Source: Crocosphaera sp.
GTDB lineage: Bacteria > Cyanobacteriota > Cyanobacteriia > Cyanobacteriales > Microcystaceae
DNA length: 42,203 nucleotides
Direction of reading: 5' to 3'
Assembly: GCA_030064935.1 (NCBI GenBank)
Contig: JASJEA010000020.1
Coordinates: 1 to 42,203 of the forward strand
Below the pieces are notes generated by a model. That model saw only the letters and a list, made by a program, of their open reading frames with translations. It searched no databases and had not been told where the DNA came from. A program made the translations under genes and the position numbers. Shown one piece after another: positions 1-7,880 of the stretch (the stretch's first letter is position 1; each line of letters begins with the position of its first letter).

Positions 1-25
1 CTTCTGACTTCTGACTTCTGACTTC
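1..25. repeat. Heptanucleotide tandem repeat (STRR-like)
   Basis: The window opens with CTTCTGA repeated three times in perfect tandem, followed by a partial fourth unit. Short tandem heptamers of this kind are widespread in cyanobacterial intergenic DNA. The array is cut by the window edge, so its full length is unknown. Confidence 0.85.
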
Positions 26-28
26 GTT

Positions 29-115
29 AATGGTCGCGATTCATCCCCAGCTAAATCTAGTATATTTTTAGCTAAGGAGATTTTAGCTGGGGACTTCTCC
101 CGACATTTCTGTTAA
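29..115 (-). repeat. Palindromic dispersed repeat, copy 1
   Basis: About 87 bp that recur almost unchanged at 18628-18714. The core is an inverted repeat: TCCCCAGCTAAA near 42-53 pairs with TTTAGCTGGGGA near 82-93. Read on the minus strand the order is a short coding tail, a stop codon, a hairpin, then GATGAATCGC. This resembles right ends of cyanobacterial IS200/IS605-TnpB elements, where a hairpin closed by GGGGA is followed by GATG; that origin is inferred from memory of such elements. The repeat overlaps the 3' end of the gene at 83-445 and supplies its stop codon. Confidence 0.8.
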
Positions 116-445
116 AGTCATATAGTTGCCTTGGGACACCCTGGCATTTTCGTGGGGTTGACTAATGTAGGGTTCCCCCTCTACATATAAGGGAGTTTGG
201 GGATAATTTTGGTCTTTGTTGGCATTAAGGGCAATGGGGGGTTCTAATCTTGGTTGTGAGTTACTTGTATCAGGCCATTCTCTCGATTCCTCTTGGGAAA
301 AATTAGAGGTATTTTGGCCAGTTAATTCTAGACTAGGCTCTTCTTCTATAATTTCTAGGGCCGGTTCTCGATTTTGTTTGGCATTAGAAACATAAGTAAA
401 CATTACAACACAGGTTAGTAGAGATAGAGTAAGTTTAAATTGCAT
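83..445 (-). CDS. Small secreted protein of unknown function with repeat-derived C-terminus
   Basis: This 120-residue protein begins with a short basic start and a hydrophobic segment (about residues 4-20) typical of a signal peptide. The rest is polar, acidic and low in complexity, with many Glu, Asn, Pro and Gln and no cysteine cluster, so it is probably a disordered exported protein. It lies 24 bp downstream of the L,D-transpeptidase gene on the same strand and is probably co-transcribed with it. The last ten residues, LTEMSGEVPS, and the stop codon come from a palindromic repeat, and the same ending occurs in the unrelated TPR protein at 18682-19620. The original C-terminus has therefore probably been replaced. 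I recognise no domain. Confidence 0.6.
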   Translation of the reverse strand: MQFKLTLSLLTCVVMFTYVSNAKQNREPALEIIEEEPSLELTGQNTSNFSQEESREWPDTSNSQPRLEPPIALNANKDQNYPQTPLYVEGEPYISQPHENARVSQGNYMTLTEMSGEVPS

Positions 446-469
446 AAATAATTCCTATAAAAATTGCGC

Positions 470-1024
470 TTACTGAATATCGACAATTAATAATTGAGGT
501 TTATGGGTTTCAATAAATTTTAATAATGTGCCAAAATGCCGACGAGAACTCAAACCAATACAACCGGCGGTTCCATCCTCTCCATTGCTCTTATTATAAC
601 TCGGATCATAGTGAATTCCTAAGGCACTTCTTCCAGTCGAAAATTGAGGATAAACCGGTAAAAAACGCTCTCCTACTTCAGCTAAAGTCCCTGGAACAGT
701 ATGGGAACTGACGGTATAATTTCCATCGGGTAAAGGGGCTTCAGTTCCTGCTTGATTACGGTTACGAGTTTGGGTAAAATAGCGGCCGGCAACGGTTTCA
801 AAGGTATATTTAAGCTGTCCTTGATGATAAACTCTCAATAAATAAATGGGATTTTTTTGTTGATTTCTCATCCCTGATGGCACTAAGTGTAAACAAGTAT
901 TACAAGGTCGTCCCATGTTATAAGCTATTGCTTGAGATTCGGTAGTTATGCCTAAATTATTAATGGTCATTAAGGGAGATAATAATCCCAATAACAGGGA
1001 AGAAAATAACCAGCGATTCGTCAT
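470..1024 (-). CDS. L,D-transpeptidase (YkuD-like) family protein
   Basis: Predicted exported peptidoglycan-modifying or ErfK/YbiS/YkuD-type enzyme. The conserved block GIHYDP is followed about 13 residues later by DGTAGCIGLSS. This matches the HX(n)[S/T]xGC signature in which the Cys is the catalytic nucleophile that forms 3-3 cross-links or anchors proteins to the wall. The frame is open 30 codons further upstream, but I choose the ATG at 1024. It has AAGGA seven bases before it, and the N-terminus then becomes a clean signal peptide (TNRWLFSSLLLGLLSPL). The protein is about 184 residues, short for the family and without a LysM or PG-binding domain. A Cys pair (CNTC) sits just after the signal region. 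The gene probably heads a two-gene unit with 83-445. Confidence 0.75.
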   Translation of the reverse strand: MTNRWLFSSLLLGLLSPLMTINNLGITTESQAIAYNMGRPCNTCLHLVPSGMRNQQKNPIYLLRVYHQGQLKYTFETVAGRYFTQTRNRNQAGTEAPLPDGNYTVSSHTVPGTLAEVGERFLPVYPQFSTGRSALGIHYDPSYNKSNGEDGTAGCIGLSSRRHFGTLLKFIETHKPQLLIVDIQ

Positions 1025-1302
1025 CTTTAATTCCTTAATATTTATATCTGTTAACAACACTGTCCAACCCATTCTCAAGGTTTTGGAACAGGTAAATTTA
1101 TTACTATTCGTCAACAGCTAAACTTAAAAAAGTTTGGCCTTTTGCATTCCAGAAAAAAATGCAATCTTCTCACTCTCTCACCACCTAAGTTAACACCCAA
1201 TATATCTCTGGGTTCTAATGAGCCATAATATTCTTCTGGTTTTCTTTATACTTCCTGGAAATTAGCAGTTTTAGTAATTCTTTTTGATGTGAATTATTTT
1301 TA

Positions 1303-1785
1303 CTATTTTTTTCGTGAACTTTTCAGATTTTTGAGTTTTTGTTTAAGATTTTTGAAGGAGTCGGTTCCCACAATGTCTGCTACTTGTTTAGCTTGCTTAT
1401 TTTTATCAATTTCAATTTTCAATTCTTGAACTTGTTGACGTAGTTTTGTTTCCCTTATTTCTACTTGTTTGGCCATGTTTTGAAACACCCTAGCCAATTG
1501 ACCTAATTCATCTTTTCTCTTAGCAACTTCATCTAAACTTTCAAGGGTAAAAGATTCATCTTCAACAGCAGCAGCAGCTTGAGTGATTAACTTCACCTGT
1601 TCAATGTACTTCGACATAATTTGATTTTTTTCATAAATTTCATTCTCCAAATCTGTTGAATGCTCTGTAATAGTATCGAGAAGAATTTCTAGATCTTCCT
1701 GTTCATCTTTTAACGCTTCAATTTCTTGGTGAAGGGTTGTATTTTGCTCAATCAGTTCTGCTTGCGAAGGTTTTTCTTCAATCAT
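1303..1785 (-). CDS. Coiled-coil protein with HAMP-like segment, last gene of the partner-switching operon
   Basis: This 160-residue soluble protein is almost entirely charged coiled coil. A first helix rich in Glu, Gln and Leu spans about residues 5-65. A segment resembling the end of a HAMP linker follows at about 80-110 (VAKRKDELGQLARVFQNMA), then a basic C-terminal helix ending in SRKK. There is no transmembrane segment, so it would be a free HAMP/coiled-coil adaptor. The ATG at 1785 is preferred over an in-frame TTG at 1791. The STAS gene ends only a few bases upstream, so the two are almost certainly co-transcribed and perhaps translationally coupled. The context suggests an output or scaffold partner for the STAS protein. 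The function is not known to me. Confidence 0.7.
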   Translation of the reverse strand: MIEEKPSQAELIEQNTTLHQEIEALKDEQEDLEILLDTITEHSTDLENEIYEKNQIMSKYIEQVKLITQAAAAVEDESFTLESLDEVAKRKDELGQLARVFQNMAKQVEIRETKLRQQVQELKIEIDKNKQAKQVADIVGTDSFKNLKQKLKNLKSSRKK

Positions 1786-1794
1786 AATCAATAT

Positions 1795-2139
1795 TTATTC
1801 TAATTCTAGGGTCAAACTTGGCATTAATCGCTGTAGATTTTTTAAAGATTTTCCTTGCCAAGGAATACTATTAGAACCTTTGACAGCAATGCCAATATTT
1901 TTTTTCTTACGAATACTAATTACAAATTTTGATAACATACTAATTCCCGAACTATTGAGAAACTCTAATGCTTTTAAATCTAGGGTAATAATTTCAGGAT
2001 CTTGTGCTGCTAAGTCATTAAGTAAATCAACAATGGGGGCATATTCTTCCATTCCACCCAATCTTAATGAGCCTTGAAAAGTCACAGTAATAGTATCCGC
2101 ATCATAAGAAACACAATAGTCTTCGTTTTTAACTTCCAT
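1795..2139 (-). CDS. STAS-domain anti-sigma-factor-antagonist-like protein
   Basis: A single STAS domain of about 114 residues, the size of SpoIIAA/RsbV proteins. The phosphorylation loop is visible as LEFLNSSGISML, with Ser63/Ser64 at the position that a HATPase-type kinase phosphorylates in partner switches. The frame opens at a TTG (2172), but the ATG at 2139 has GGGAG upstream and gives a normal STAS N-terminus. The upstream gene encodes a kinase-like ATPase and the first gene of the operon a PP2C phosphatase. The expected cycle is therefore phosphorylation by the kinase and dephosphorylation by the phosphatase, with the unphosphorylated form binding a partner. The roles are inferred from family and synteny. 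Confidence 0.85.
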   Translation of the reverse strand: MEVKNEDYCVSYDADTITVTFQGSLRLGGMEEYAPIVDLLNDLAAQDPEIITLDLKALEFLNSSGISMLSKFVISIRKKKNIGIAVKGSNSIPWQGKSLKNLQRLMPSLTLELE

Positions 2140-2172
2140 AATGATAAGCTCCCGTATTTTTATTTGTATCAA

Positions 2173-2760
2173 TTACACTTCCAATCTTACCATAGTATTA
2201 ATCATTAATATGCCACTATTTTGTAAATTATGTTCAATTTTCCAGCCCAGACTTGCTCCATAATCACAGCAGATTGTAATCAATCCTAACCCTGAAGCAT
2301 TACTTTCTTCTTCTTCGGCTAATTTTTCCATGTGCATCACATATAATTCTTCAGGATCATTATTAACTAAGTCATTAATGATTTTTTTAAATTTAGGCCA
2401 ATCCGGAGATGCGATACAATTTGTAGAAAACAAAATAACTGTTTCATTTAACAAGTGTATGCCGAACTTAATGGTGCTATGAATAGTCTCGTTATGAAAT
2501 TTCATCGCATTTTCTAATAATTCATTAGCAATATAACTAACCGCCCCTTTAAGTTCTTTCTGTCTTTCTAAGCTACTGGGATCGTCTTCGGTGGCTGGAA
2601 AAAATGTGGTTAAATAATCCGCCACAAAATCCGCCGATAGGCCATTATTTCGCCAACGTTGTTTGAGAGGAATAGAGGAAGGAGAAAAACTAATGACCAA
2701 AAATTGCTGACTATCTGGTAAATTCTCCTGAAAATCTCCATAAATTTCGCTATTTTCCAT
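2173..2760 (-). CDS. SiaB-like/HATPase-type protein kinase of a partner-switching module
   Basis: A 195-residue soluble protein with elements of a GHKL ATPase fold: an N-box at YIANELLENAMKF (Glu80, Asn84) and a glycine-rich lid with SGLGLITI near residues 156-163. There is no dimerisation/phosphoacceptor His domain, so it is not a sensor histidine kinase. It resembles the SiaB/DUF6272 class and anti-sigma-type serine kinases. The likely substrate is the STAS protein encoded directly downstream. It starts at an ATG 17 bp after the cheB stop, in a compact operon. SiaB-type proteins act in biofilm and c-di-GMP signalling in Pseudomonas; I infer only an analogous kinase role here. Confidence 0.75.
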   Translation of the reverse strand: MENSEIYGDFQENLPDSQQFLVISFSPSSIPLKQRWRNNGLSADFVADYLTTFFPATEDDPSSLERQKELKGAVSYIANELLENAMKFHNETIHSTIKFGIHLLNETVILFSTNCIASPDWPKFKKIINDLVNNDPEELYVMHMEKLAEEEESNASGLGLITICCDYGASLGWKIEHNLQNSGILMINTMVRLEV

Positions 2761-2777
2761 AATTGACTGTTGTTTAC

Positions 2778-3830
2778 TTAAGTGATAAGTGTGACTTTTT
2801 TCATCAAAGTCGAAGCCATCTTCGACAATGACAATATTTCGACAGCAGCACCCATTTCGACGGCTGCCTTAGGCATTCCATAGACAACACAACTGTGTTT
2901 ATTTTGGGCAATGGTGTGCCATCCTCGACGACGCAATCTTTGTAGTCCCATTGCTCCGTCTCGCCCCATTCCTGTCAGTAAGACAGCGATACCTTTACGA
3001 CTCCAATATTGAGCTACACTCTTACAAAACACATCAATAGAAGGACGATAGGGATAATCAGGAGGCTTCCTAGTGTATGTTAGCGTTAAATTGGGGCGTA
3101 ATACTAAATGATCATTGGTTCCTGCTAACAAAACTTTACCTGCTTGCAGCGTACTCCCTTCAGAGGCTAACACAACCGATAACGGGGTTTGTTCATCTAA
3201 CCATTTGGCTAACCCAGAGGAAAACTGAACATCGACGTGCTGAATAATCACAATGCTGGCTTCAAAATTTGCGGGCAACTGAGATAAAATGGTGGCTAAA
3301 GCTTTTGGTCCTCCTGTAGAAGCTCCAATGATAATCAGTGGGGGCAAGTTTCTTGGTGGAGTAGATAATTTATTAATAATCGCTTTTCCTGGTGAAATTG
3401 CTGATTGAGGGGGAATTGAGCGCTTTGGATTGAGGCTTCCTGTAACAATGCCAATGGTGGCAATTTTATTTAACAAGGTTTGGCTTAATAACTTTTCTTC
3501 TAAAACCCCCAATACGGGAGTGCTAACAACATCTAAAGCCCCATAACCCATAGCTTCAAAGATTTTGCCAGAATTCTTCTTAACATTCGCTGTGACGATG
3601 AGAATGGCGCAGGGAGAATGTTGCATAATCATTTGGGTAGCTTCTACTCCATCTACCTCCGGCATAATGATATCCATTAGGATCAGATCCGGTGTATCTC
3701 TGGCACAATAAGAGATCGCACTTCTCCCGTTATAGGCGACCCAAGCAACATGATAGCCAGGAACCGAAGTCACGACACGCTGCAGTGCTTCTACTGCCAT
3801 CACCATATCATTAACAATTGCAATCCTCAT
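2778..3830 (-). CDS. cheB: Chemotaxis response regulator protein-glutamate methylesterase (CheB)
   Basis: A full-length CheB of 350 residues. The receiver domain (1-120) has the phosphoacceptor Asp53 in LILMDIIMP, although the acidic pair near the N-terminus is reduced to IVNDM. The methylesterase domain (about 160-350) has the catalytic triad Ser171 (IIGASTGG), His198 (IIQHVD) and Asp291 (GMGRDGAMG). CheB hydrolyses methyl-glutamate on chemoreceptors and deamidates glutamine. There is no CheR, CheA, CheW or methyl-accepting protein in the window. Instead the gene lies between an RsbU-type phosphatase (19 bp upstream) and a SiaB-like kinase (17 bp downstream), so its substrate here is uncertain. 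Confidence 0.9.
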   Translation of the reverse strand: MRIAIVNDMVMAVEALQRVVTSVPGYHVAWVAYNGRSAISYCARDTPDLILMDIIMPEVDGVEATQMIMQHSPCAILIVTANVKKNSGKIFEAMGYGALDVVSTPVLGVLEEKLLSQTLLNKIATIGIVTGSLNPKRSIPPQSAISPGKAIINKLSTPPRNLPPLIIIGASTGGPKALATILSQLPANFEASIVIIQHVDVQFSSGLAKWLDEQTPLSVVLASEGSTLQAGKVLLAGTNDHLVLRPNLTLTYTRKPPDYPYRPSIDVFCKSVAQYWSRKGIAVLLTGMGRDGAMGLQRLRRRGWHTIAQNKHSCVVYGMPKAAVEMGAAVEILSLSKMASTLMKKVTLIT

Positions 3831-3849
3831 GAGGGGGCTTTGATCTCTG

Positions 3850-5031
3850 TTATTTTTGCTTAATTACCAATAGAGTGATGTCATCATAGACGGTTTGGGT
3901 ATCGATGTGTTGCCTAACATCATTAATAACCATCGCTTTGATCTCTTGTGCTGATTGTTCCCAATTTTGGCTAACAACTTCACATAAACGTTCTAATCCA
4001 TATAACTCTCCGGCTGGATTTTCTGCTTCAGTGATACCATCGGTGTATAAAACCACCACATCTCCAGGGTTTAATAATATCTCAGTTTCTCCTAAAAAGT
4101 CACTAATGTCTTCTTCTAAACCTACAGGAAATCCTAAATCAATGGTATCAACAATTTCCACGGCTCCTCCTTTTCTAACAATAATCAATGACTCGTGTTG
4201 GCCACTCAACCGTAGGCAATTATTTTCATAATCTAATAAAGAGAGGGTTAAATTTTTATCCGAATTAATTCGTTCTACGTTGTCAAAAATTGTGCGATTA
4301 ATAACTGCCATAAATTTCAAAGGATCTGTTTCATTTTGAGTCATTAAAGTGCGAATAGCTGTTTGCACCATAATCATTACTACCCCACTTTCTAAACCAT
4401 GACCGGTTACATCTCCAATGCCAATTTTTACCCGACCATTGTGATTTAAAACATCGTAATAATCTCCTCCCACATCTGTTGCTGGCTCCATAAAACCAGC
4501 AATCTCTAACCCTTCAATTTCTTGAAGCTCCTCTGTTTTTGGTAAAATCATTTGCTGTAGTCTGCGAGTAATGTCAATCTCTGCACTGAGGCGTAGATTT
4601 TCTTCTTTTAGTTTTTCTTCGGCTTCTTTACGCTTTAATAAGTTATTATAAGCCATCGAATGATAACGAATACGAGCAATTAGTTCAACTTGAGCGGGTA
4701 ATTTCACTAAATAGTCATTAGCCCCTAATTGAAATGCTTCGGCTTTGACTAAAGGTTCTTCTTTACTCGAAAGAACGATTAAAGGAACGTCATGGGTAGG
4801 TGCATCTTTGGCTCGCAAAAATTTAACCAACATTAATCCTTCCATATCCGGCATCAGTAAATCCTGTAAAATGACGGTGGGATTAACTTCTTTTGCCCTT
4901 TGTAAGGTTTGTGTAGGATCACGACAGTAATGAAAGATAATATCGGTTTCTGTGGCCAACATACGGCGAATCGCTTCGCCAATGGTGGGTTGATCGTCGA
5001 TTAAAAGAACAACAATGGGAGAATCGGTCAT
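3850..5031 (-). CDS. Response regulator with RsbU/SpoIIE-type PP2C serine phosphatase output
   Basis: This 393-residue cytosolic protein has an N-terminal receiver (about 5-125) with Asp12/Asp13, phosphoacceptor Asp57 (VILQDLLMP) and Lys110. A coiled-coil linker (about 128-165) leads to a SpoIIE-type PP2C domain (175-393). Its metal-binding acidic residues are seen in [26 protein letters not shown] and YDDITLLV. Phosphorylation of the receiver should control dephosphorylation of a STAS-protein serine, and such a protein is encoded three genes downstream. The frame is open from a TTG at 5076, but the ATG at 5031 gives the normal receiver start. A -10-like TATAAT on the minus strand lies at 5107-5112. 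The gene heads a five-gene operon. HmpU of Nostoc has a comparable role, but orthology is not claimed. Confidence 0.88.
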   Translation of the reverse strand: MTDSPIVVLLIDDQPTIGEAIRRMLATETDIIFHYCRDPTQTLQRAKEVNPTVILQDLLMPDMEGLMLVKFLRAKDAPTHDVPLIVLSSKEEPLVKAEAFQLGANDYLVKLPAQVELIARIRYHSMAYNNLLKRKEAEEKLKEENLRLSAEIDITRRLQQMILPKTEELQEIEGLEIAGFMEPATDVGGDYYDVLNHNGRVKIGIGDVTGHGLESGVVMIMVQTAIRTLMTQNETDPLKFMAVINRTIFDNVERINSDKNLTLSLLDYENNCLRLSGQHESLIIVRKGGAVEIVDTIDLGFPVGLEEDISDFLGETEILLNPGDVVVLYTDGITEAENPAGELYGLERLCEVVSQNWEQSAQEIKAMVINDVRQHIDTQTVYDDITLLVIKQK

Positions 5032-5453
5032 TATAAACGATGATGTAGAGCATCGAGTCAAGATGTTAGAGATCAAGCACTGTTAACCGCTATATAAAAC
5101 TTACTCATTATATCTGATCAATGCTCTGAAGAATTGGTAAATTAGAATGTAGAATTTAGAATTACCTCCCCCTCAAGTTCGAGGATAGCCTAAATTCTTT
5201 CTTCTATTTTAGCGATCGCTTTGCTTGAATAAAATCTGAAGAAAAGATTAATGTTTTTCGGCAATAACAGCTAAGAATATAGTTATTACTATTAGTATGC
5301 TCTTTTTTTGTCTTTTCAACACTGCCTTGACTTCTAGAGAAACATAGGATAAGGTTTCGTCAGTATATACTCCTACTATTATTAATCCGTTCCTAAATTA
5401 CTTACTATAGTTTTGAGTTAACCAGTGAGCTAGTGAGGGAAACTGATAACATT
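5032..5453. other. Intergenic region between divergent genes
   Basis: About 420 bp with no convincing gene. It holds a TATAAT on the minus strand (5107-5112) that could drive the partner-switching operon. A degenerate heptamer array (N-TAGAAT three times, 5142-5162) and one HIP1 octamer GCGATCGC (5212-5219) are also present. The promoter of the carboxypeptidase gene must lie near its right end, but I cannot place it securely. Confidence 0.5.
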
Positions 5454-6341
5454 ATGCGATTAACCCGTTCTTTACTCCCAAGTTTAGCCATTTTGGCTAG
5501 CACATCCCTAATTAGCATCAGTCCTAGTTTTGCTAACGACTTAAAGCCCCTTTTCAATGATTCTGAAGGGATTATAGTACCGGAAGGCCCGGTTGAAATT
5601 TATGTTCCCCCACCCGAAAATAATACTGCTGGCACTTGTGCAGCCTTAATCAAGCCTATTGTTGATAATATCATCAGTCCCTATGAAAAACATTGGGGAA
5701 TTTTAGTAGAAAAATTAGACGATGGGACTCTTTTATATTCCCATAATGCAGATAGACATTTTATCCCTGCTTCTAATAACAAAATCTTTACCACTGCTGC
5801 TGCTTTACAATTAAAAAGTCCTCAGTCTAAAATTGGCTCAAAATCTCTCCAATCTTGGGTTAATGTTACCAATGTCAGAAGTAACAACTATTACGCTGAT
5901 ACTTTGTTACGTCATATTGGGGGACAACAAGCTGCAAAAAATGCTTTGGCTAAATTAGGGGTTGATCCCAGTGATTTTCGTCAAGTAGATGGCTCAGGGT
6001 TATCTCGTCGCAATGTGGCCACTCCTCGTTCTTTAGTGACGATTTTAAGAGCCATGTACTATACACCCCAAAGGGATGTATTTTATAATTCTTTACCGGT
6101 TGCTGGAGTAACAGGAACCCTTCGTAACCGTATGAAAAGTACCCCCGCACAAGGAACAGTTCATGCTAAAACAGGCACGTTAAGAGGAGTAAGAGCCCTA
6201 TCGGGGTACATGAAACATCCCCACTTTGGTATGGTTGTATTTAGTATTCTTGGGAATAATCCTAATATGTCTGGTTCTTCTCTGATTCGCTCAATTGATA
6301 AAGTTGTTCTACAATTGAGTACGGTTCGTCCTTGTGATTAG
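5454..6341 (+). CDS. Compact D-alanyl-D-alanine carboxypeptidase (PBP4/DacB family, S13)
   Basis: Predicted exported penicillin-binding protein that trims or cleaves D-Ala-D-Ala peptide bonds in peptidoglycan. A signal peptide occupies residues 1-28 (ending SPSFA). All three active-site motifs are present: SxxK as SNNK at 107-110 in PASNNKIFTTAAAL, SxN as SNN at 143-145 in VRSNNYYADTLLR, and KTG at 239-241 in HAKTGTLRGV. SxxK and SxN lie only about 36 residues apart. In E. coli PBP4-type enzymes about 240 residues, forming extra domains, separate them. The protein is thus about 295 residues instead of 430-480. The ATG at 5454 is preferred over the upstream GTG at 5433 because GAGGGA lies between them. 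Confidence 0.88.
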   Translation: MRLTRSLLPSLAILASTSLISISPSFANDLKPLFNDSEGIIVPEGPVEIYVPPPENNTAGTCAALIKPIVDNIISPYEKHWGILVEKLDDGTLLYSHNADRHFIPASNNKIFTTAAALQLKSPQSKIGSKSLQSWVNVTNVRSNNYYADTLLRHIGGQQAAKNALAKLGVDPSDFRQVDGSGLSRRNVATPRSLVTILRAMYYTPQRDVFYNSLPVAGVTGTLRNRMKSTPAQGTVHAKTGTLRGVRALSGYMKHPHFGMVVFSILGNNPNMSGSSLIRSIDKVVLQLSTVRPCD

Positions 6342-6523
6342 AGAAGACAGGAGGAATTAAGAATTTGATTACTTTTTGATTCTTGATTCTGCATTTGCTT
6401 CCCCTCCATCTTCCAACACCTGCCACTCCGAAAATATTGTGCGGTCAAACTGACGAGATCAGTGCTTGAGTTGCTAAGATATGTCAATAAGTTGCAATTG
6501 TTGCAAATTGCTCTTAAGAAAGA

Positions 6524-6543
6524 CTATCATAAATAATTGATAG
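6524..6543. promoter_or_regulatory. Candidate Fur-type operator upstream of fur
   Basis: A dyad CTATCA-N8-TGATAG with an AT-rich centre lies 20 bp before the chosen fur start codon. Its size and AT-rich dyad form fit an iron-box, and Fur autoregulation is known in cyanobacteria. It is only a partial match to the classic GATAATGATAATCATTATC consensus. Just upstream there is also TTGCAATTGTTGCAA (about 6492-6506). Confidence 0.35.
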
Positions 6544-6563
6544 AATTTAAAGAGCTATATATT

Positions 6564-7097
6564 ATGCCTCCTTACACTGCTAACTCCCTGAAAGCTGAAC
6601 TTAATGCCAGAGGGTGGCGTTTGACTCCACAACGGGAAAAGATTTTGCACGTCTTTCAAAACCTTCCTAGAGGAAACCATTTGAGTGCGGAAGAATTATT
6701 TGAACTATTAGAAGAACGAGGGGAAAGTATTAGTTTATCGACCATTTATCGCAGCGTAAAATTGATGTCTCGTATGGGTATTTTACGAGAGTTAGAATTA
6801 GCGGAAGGTCATAAACATTATGAGTTAAATCATCCCCATCCTAATCACCATCATCACATGGTTTGTATTCAGTGTAATCGAACCATTGAATTCAAGAATG
6901 ATTCTATACTCAAACACAGTTTAAAACAGTGTGAAAAAGAGGGATTTCAACTGATAGATTGTCAATTAACTGTCATGACGATTTGCCCTGAGGCGATTCG
7001 TATGGGTTGGCCATCTTCTCTTCCTAGTAACTGGGTATGTACCCGTATGATTTCCGATGAACATTCCCATCATTCAGAGGATAATGAGTCAGAATAG
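6564..7097 (+). CDS. fur: Fur-family transcriptional regulator, probably the main ferric uptake regulator
   Basis: A DNA-binding metalloregulator with an N-terminal winged helix (about 1-85, including RLTPQREKILHVF and the recognition region SLSTIYRSVKLM). A C-terminal dimerisation/metal domain follows with the His-rich stretch PNHHHHMVCIQC and a second Cys pair in the CQLTVMTIC region. The N-terminus (SLKAELNARGWRLTPQR) and the sequence TIEFKNDSILK are those of the cyanobacterial FurA type rather than Zur or PerR, judged from memory. The C-terminus is extended and His/Glu-rich (DEHSHHSEDNESE). The ATG at 6564 is preferred over an upstream alternative at 6537. The stop codon directly abuts that of convergent sufE, with no intergenic base. 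Confidence 0.85.
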   Translation: MPPYTANSLKAELNARGWRLTPQREKILHVFQNLPRGNHLSAEELFELLEERGESISLSTIYRSVKLMSRMGILRELELAEGHKHYELNHPHPNHHHHMVCIQCNRTIEFKNDSILKHSLKQCEKEGFQLIDCQLTVMTICPEAIRMGWPSSLPSNWVCTRMISDEHSHHSEDNESE

Positions 7098-7538
7098 TTA
7101 GGCTGAAGTTCCTAGCTCAAAGGCTAAAGCTTTTTTTTTCATCATTTGAAATATGTTATAAAACCCGTTAGCCCGAGAAGGGGTTAAACTAACGTTAAGC
7201 CCCGTTTCTTCGATAAAGTCAGGGGTAACTGCCACAATTTCGTTGGGGGTTAATCCATTTAATCCTTCTATTAAGAAAGCCACTAACCCCTTGACTAATT
7301 GAGCGTCTGAGTCCCCTTTATACCATATTTTGCCATCCTCAAAATCGGCGGTGATATAAACTTGGGAAACACAACCTTGAACCTTATTTTCTTCTGTTTT
7401 ACCTGCTTCTGGCATAGCTTCCAATTTCTTGGCATACCAGAGTAATTGTTCGTAGCGTTTTTTAGGATCAGAACGCTTTTTAAATTTTTCAACAATGCGA
7501 GCTAAATTAGGGGGTAAAGATGTTTGGGGAGAGGACAT
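7098..7538 (-). CDS. sufE: SufE-family cysteine desulfurase sulfur acceptor
   Basis: A 146-residue cytosolic protein of standard SufE length that takes persulfide sulfur from the desulfurase SufS and delivers it to SufB for Fe-S cluster assembly. The sulfur-accepting cysteine is Cys56 in the conserved NKVQGCVSQVYI. The N-terminal helix with RYEQLLWYAKKL and the LTPNEIVAV segment are also typical. It is transcribed convergently with fur, and the two stop codons touch. Functional proximity of an iron regulator and an Fe-S biogenesis gene is sensible, but they are not an operon. Confidence 0.92.
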   Translation of the reverse strand: MSSPQTSLPPNLARIVEKFKKRSDPKKRYEQLLWYAKKLEAMPEAGKTEENKVQGCVSQVYITADFEDGKIWYKGDSDAQLVKGLVAFLIEGLNGLTPNEIVAVTPDFIEETGLNVSLTPSRANGFYNIFQMMKKKALAFELGTSA

Positions 7539-7880
7539 AGATAAAGGTTAAAAACTAGAGATAAGCCTAGACAGACCTAGGCCATATTGTAGCAAATTTT
7601 GTTTTTTACGATCAAGAGAGTTTAAGGAAATAATTAGGGATTTACTCTTATTAATCTGCTCTAAAAGTGGGTTATTAAAACTGACAATAATTGATTTCTT
7701 TATCTAACAACTTTTCCTTTTAAACCTTAGTTCGCTCTAAGGTAATTTGTAGACAACTGATTCAAATTGATAAATATCTAGTCATCCTGCCTAGAGATAT
7801 TATTGCCAACTGTCTGGGTACAACCGAATCCCCATCTATCATCTTCGATGTAGATGGGGTGTTCTCAAACATCTTATTCG
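7539..7880. other. Intergenic region between tig and sufE
   Basis: About 340 bp without a convincing reading frame. Apart from the hairpin just after tig (7830-7859), it is AT-rich sequence that presumably contains the sufE promoter. No promoter is clear enough to call. Confidence 0.4.
7830..7859 (-). terminator. Hairpin downstream of tig
   Basis: CCCCATCTA pairs perfectly with TAGATGGGG around a 12-base loop, 21 bp after the tig stop codon. No run of U follows on the minus strand. It may be a 3'-end stabilising hairpin rather than a classical intrinsic terminator. Confidence 0.5.

Noticed and set aside
526-711. 61-codon plus-strand frame
   Set aside because: Antisense to the L,D-transpeptidase gene; no independent evidence.
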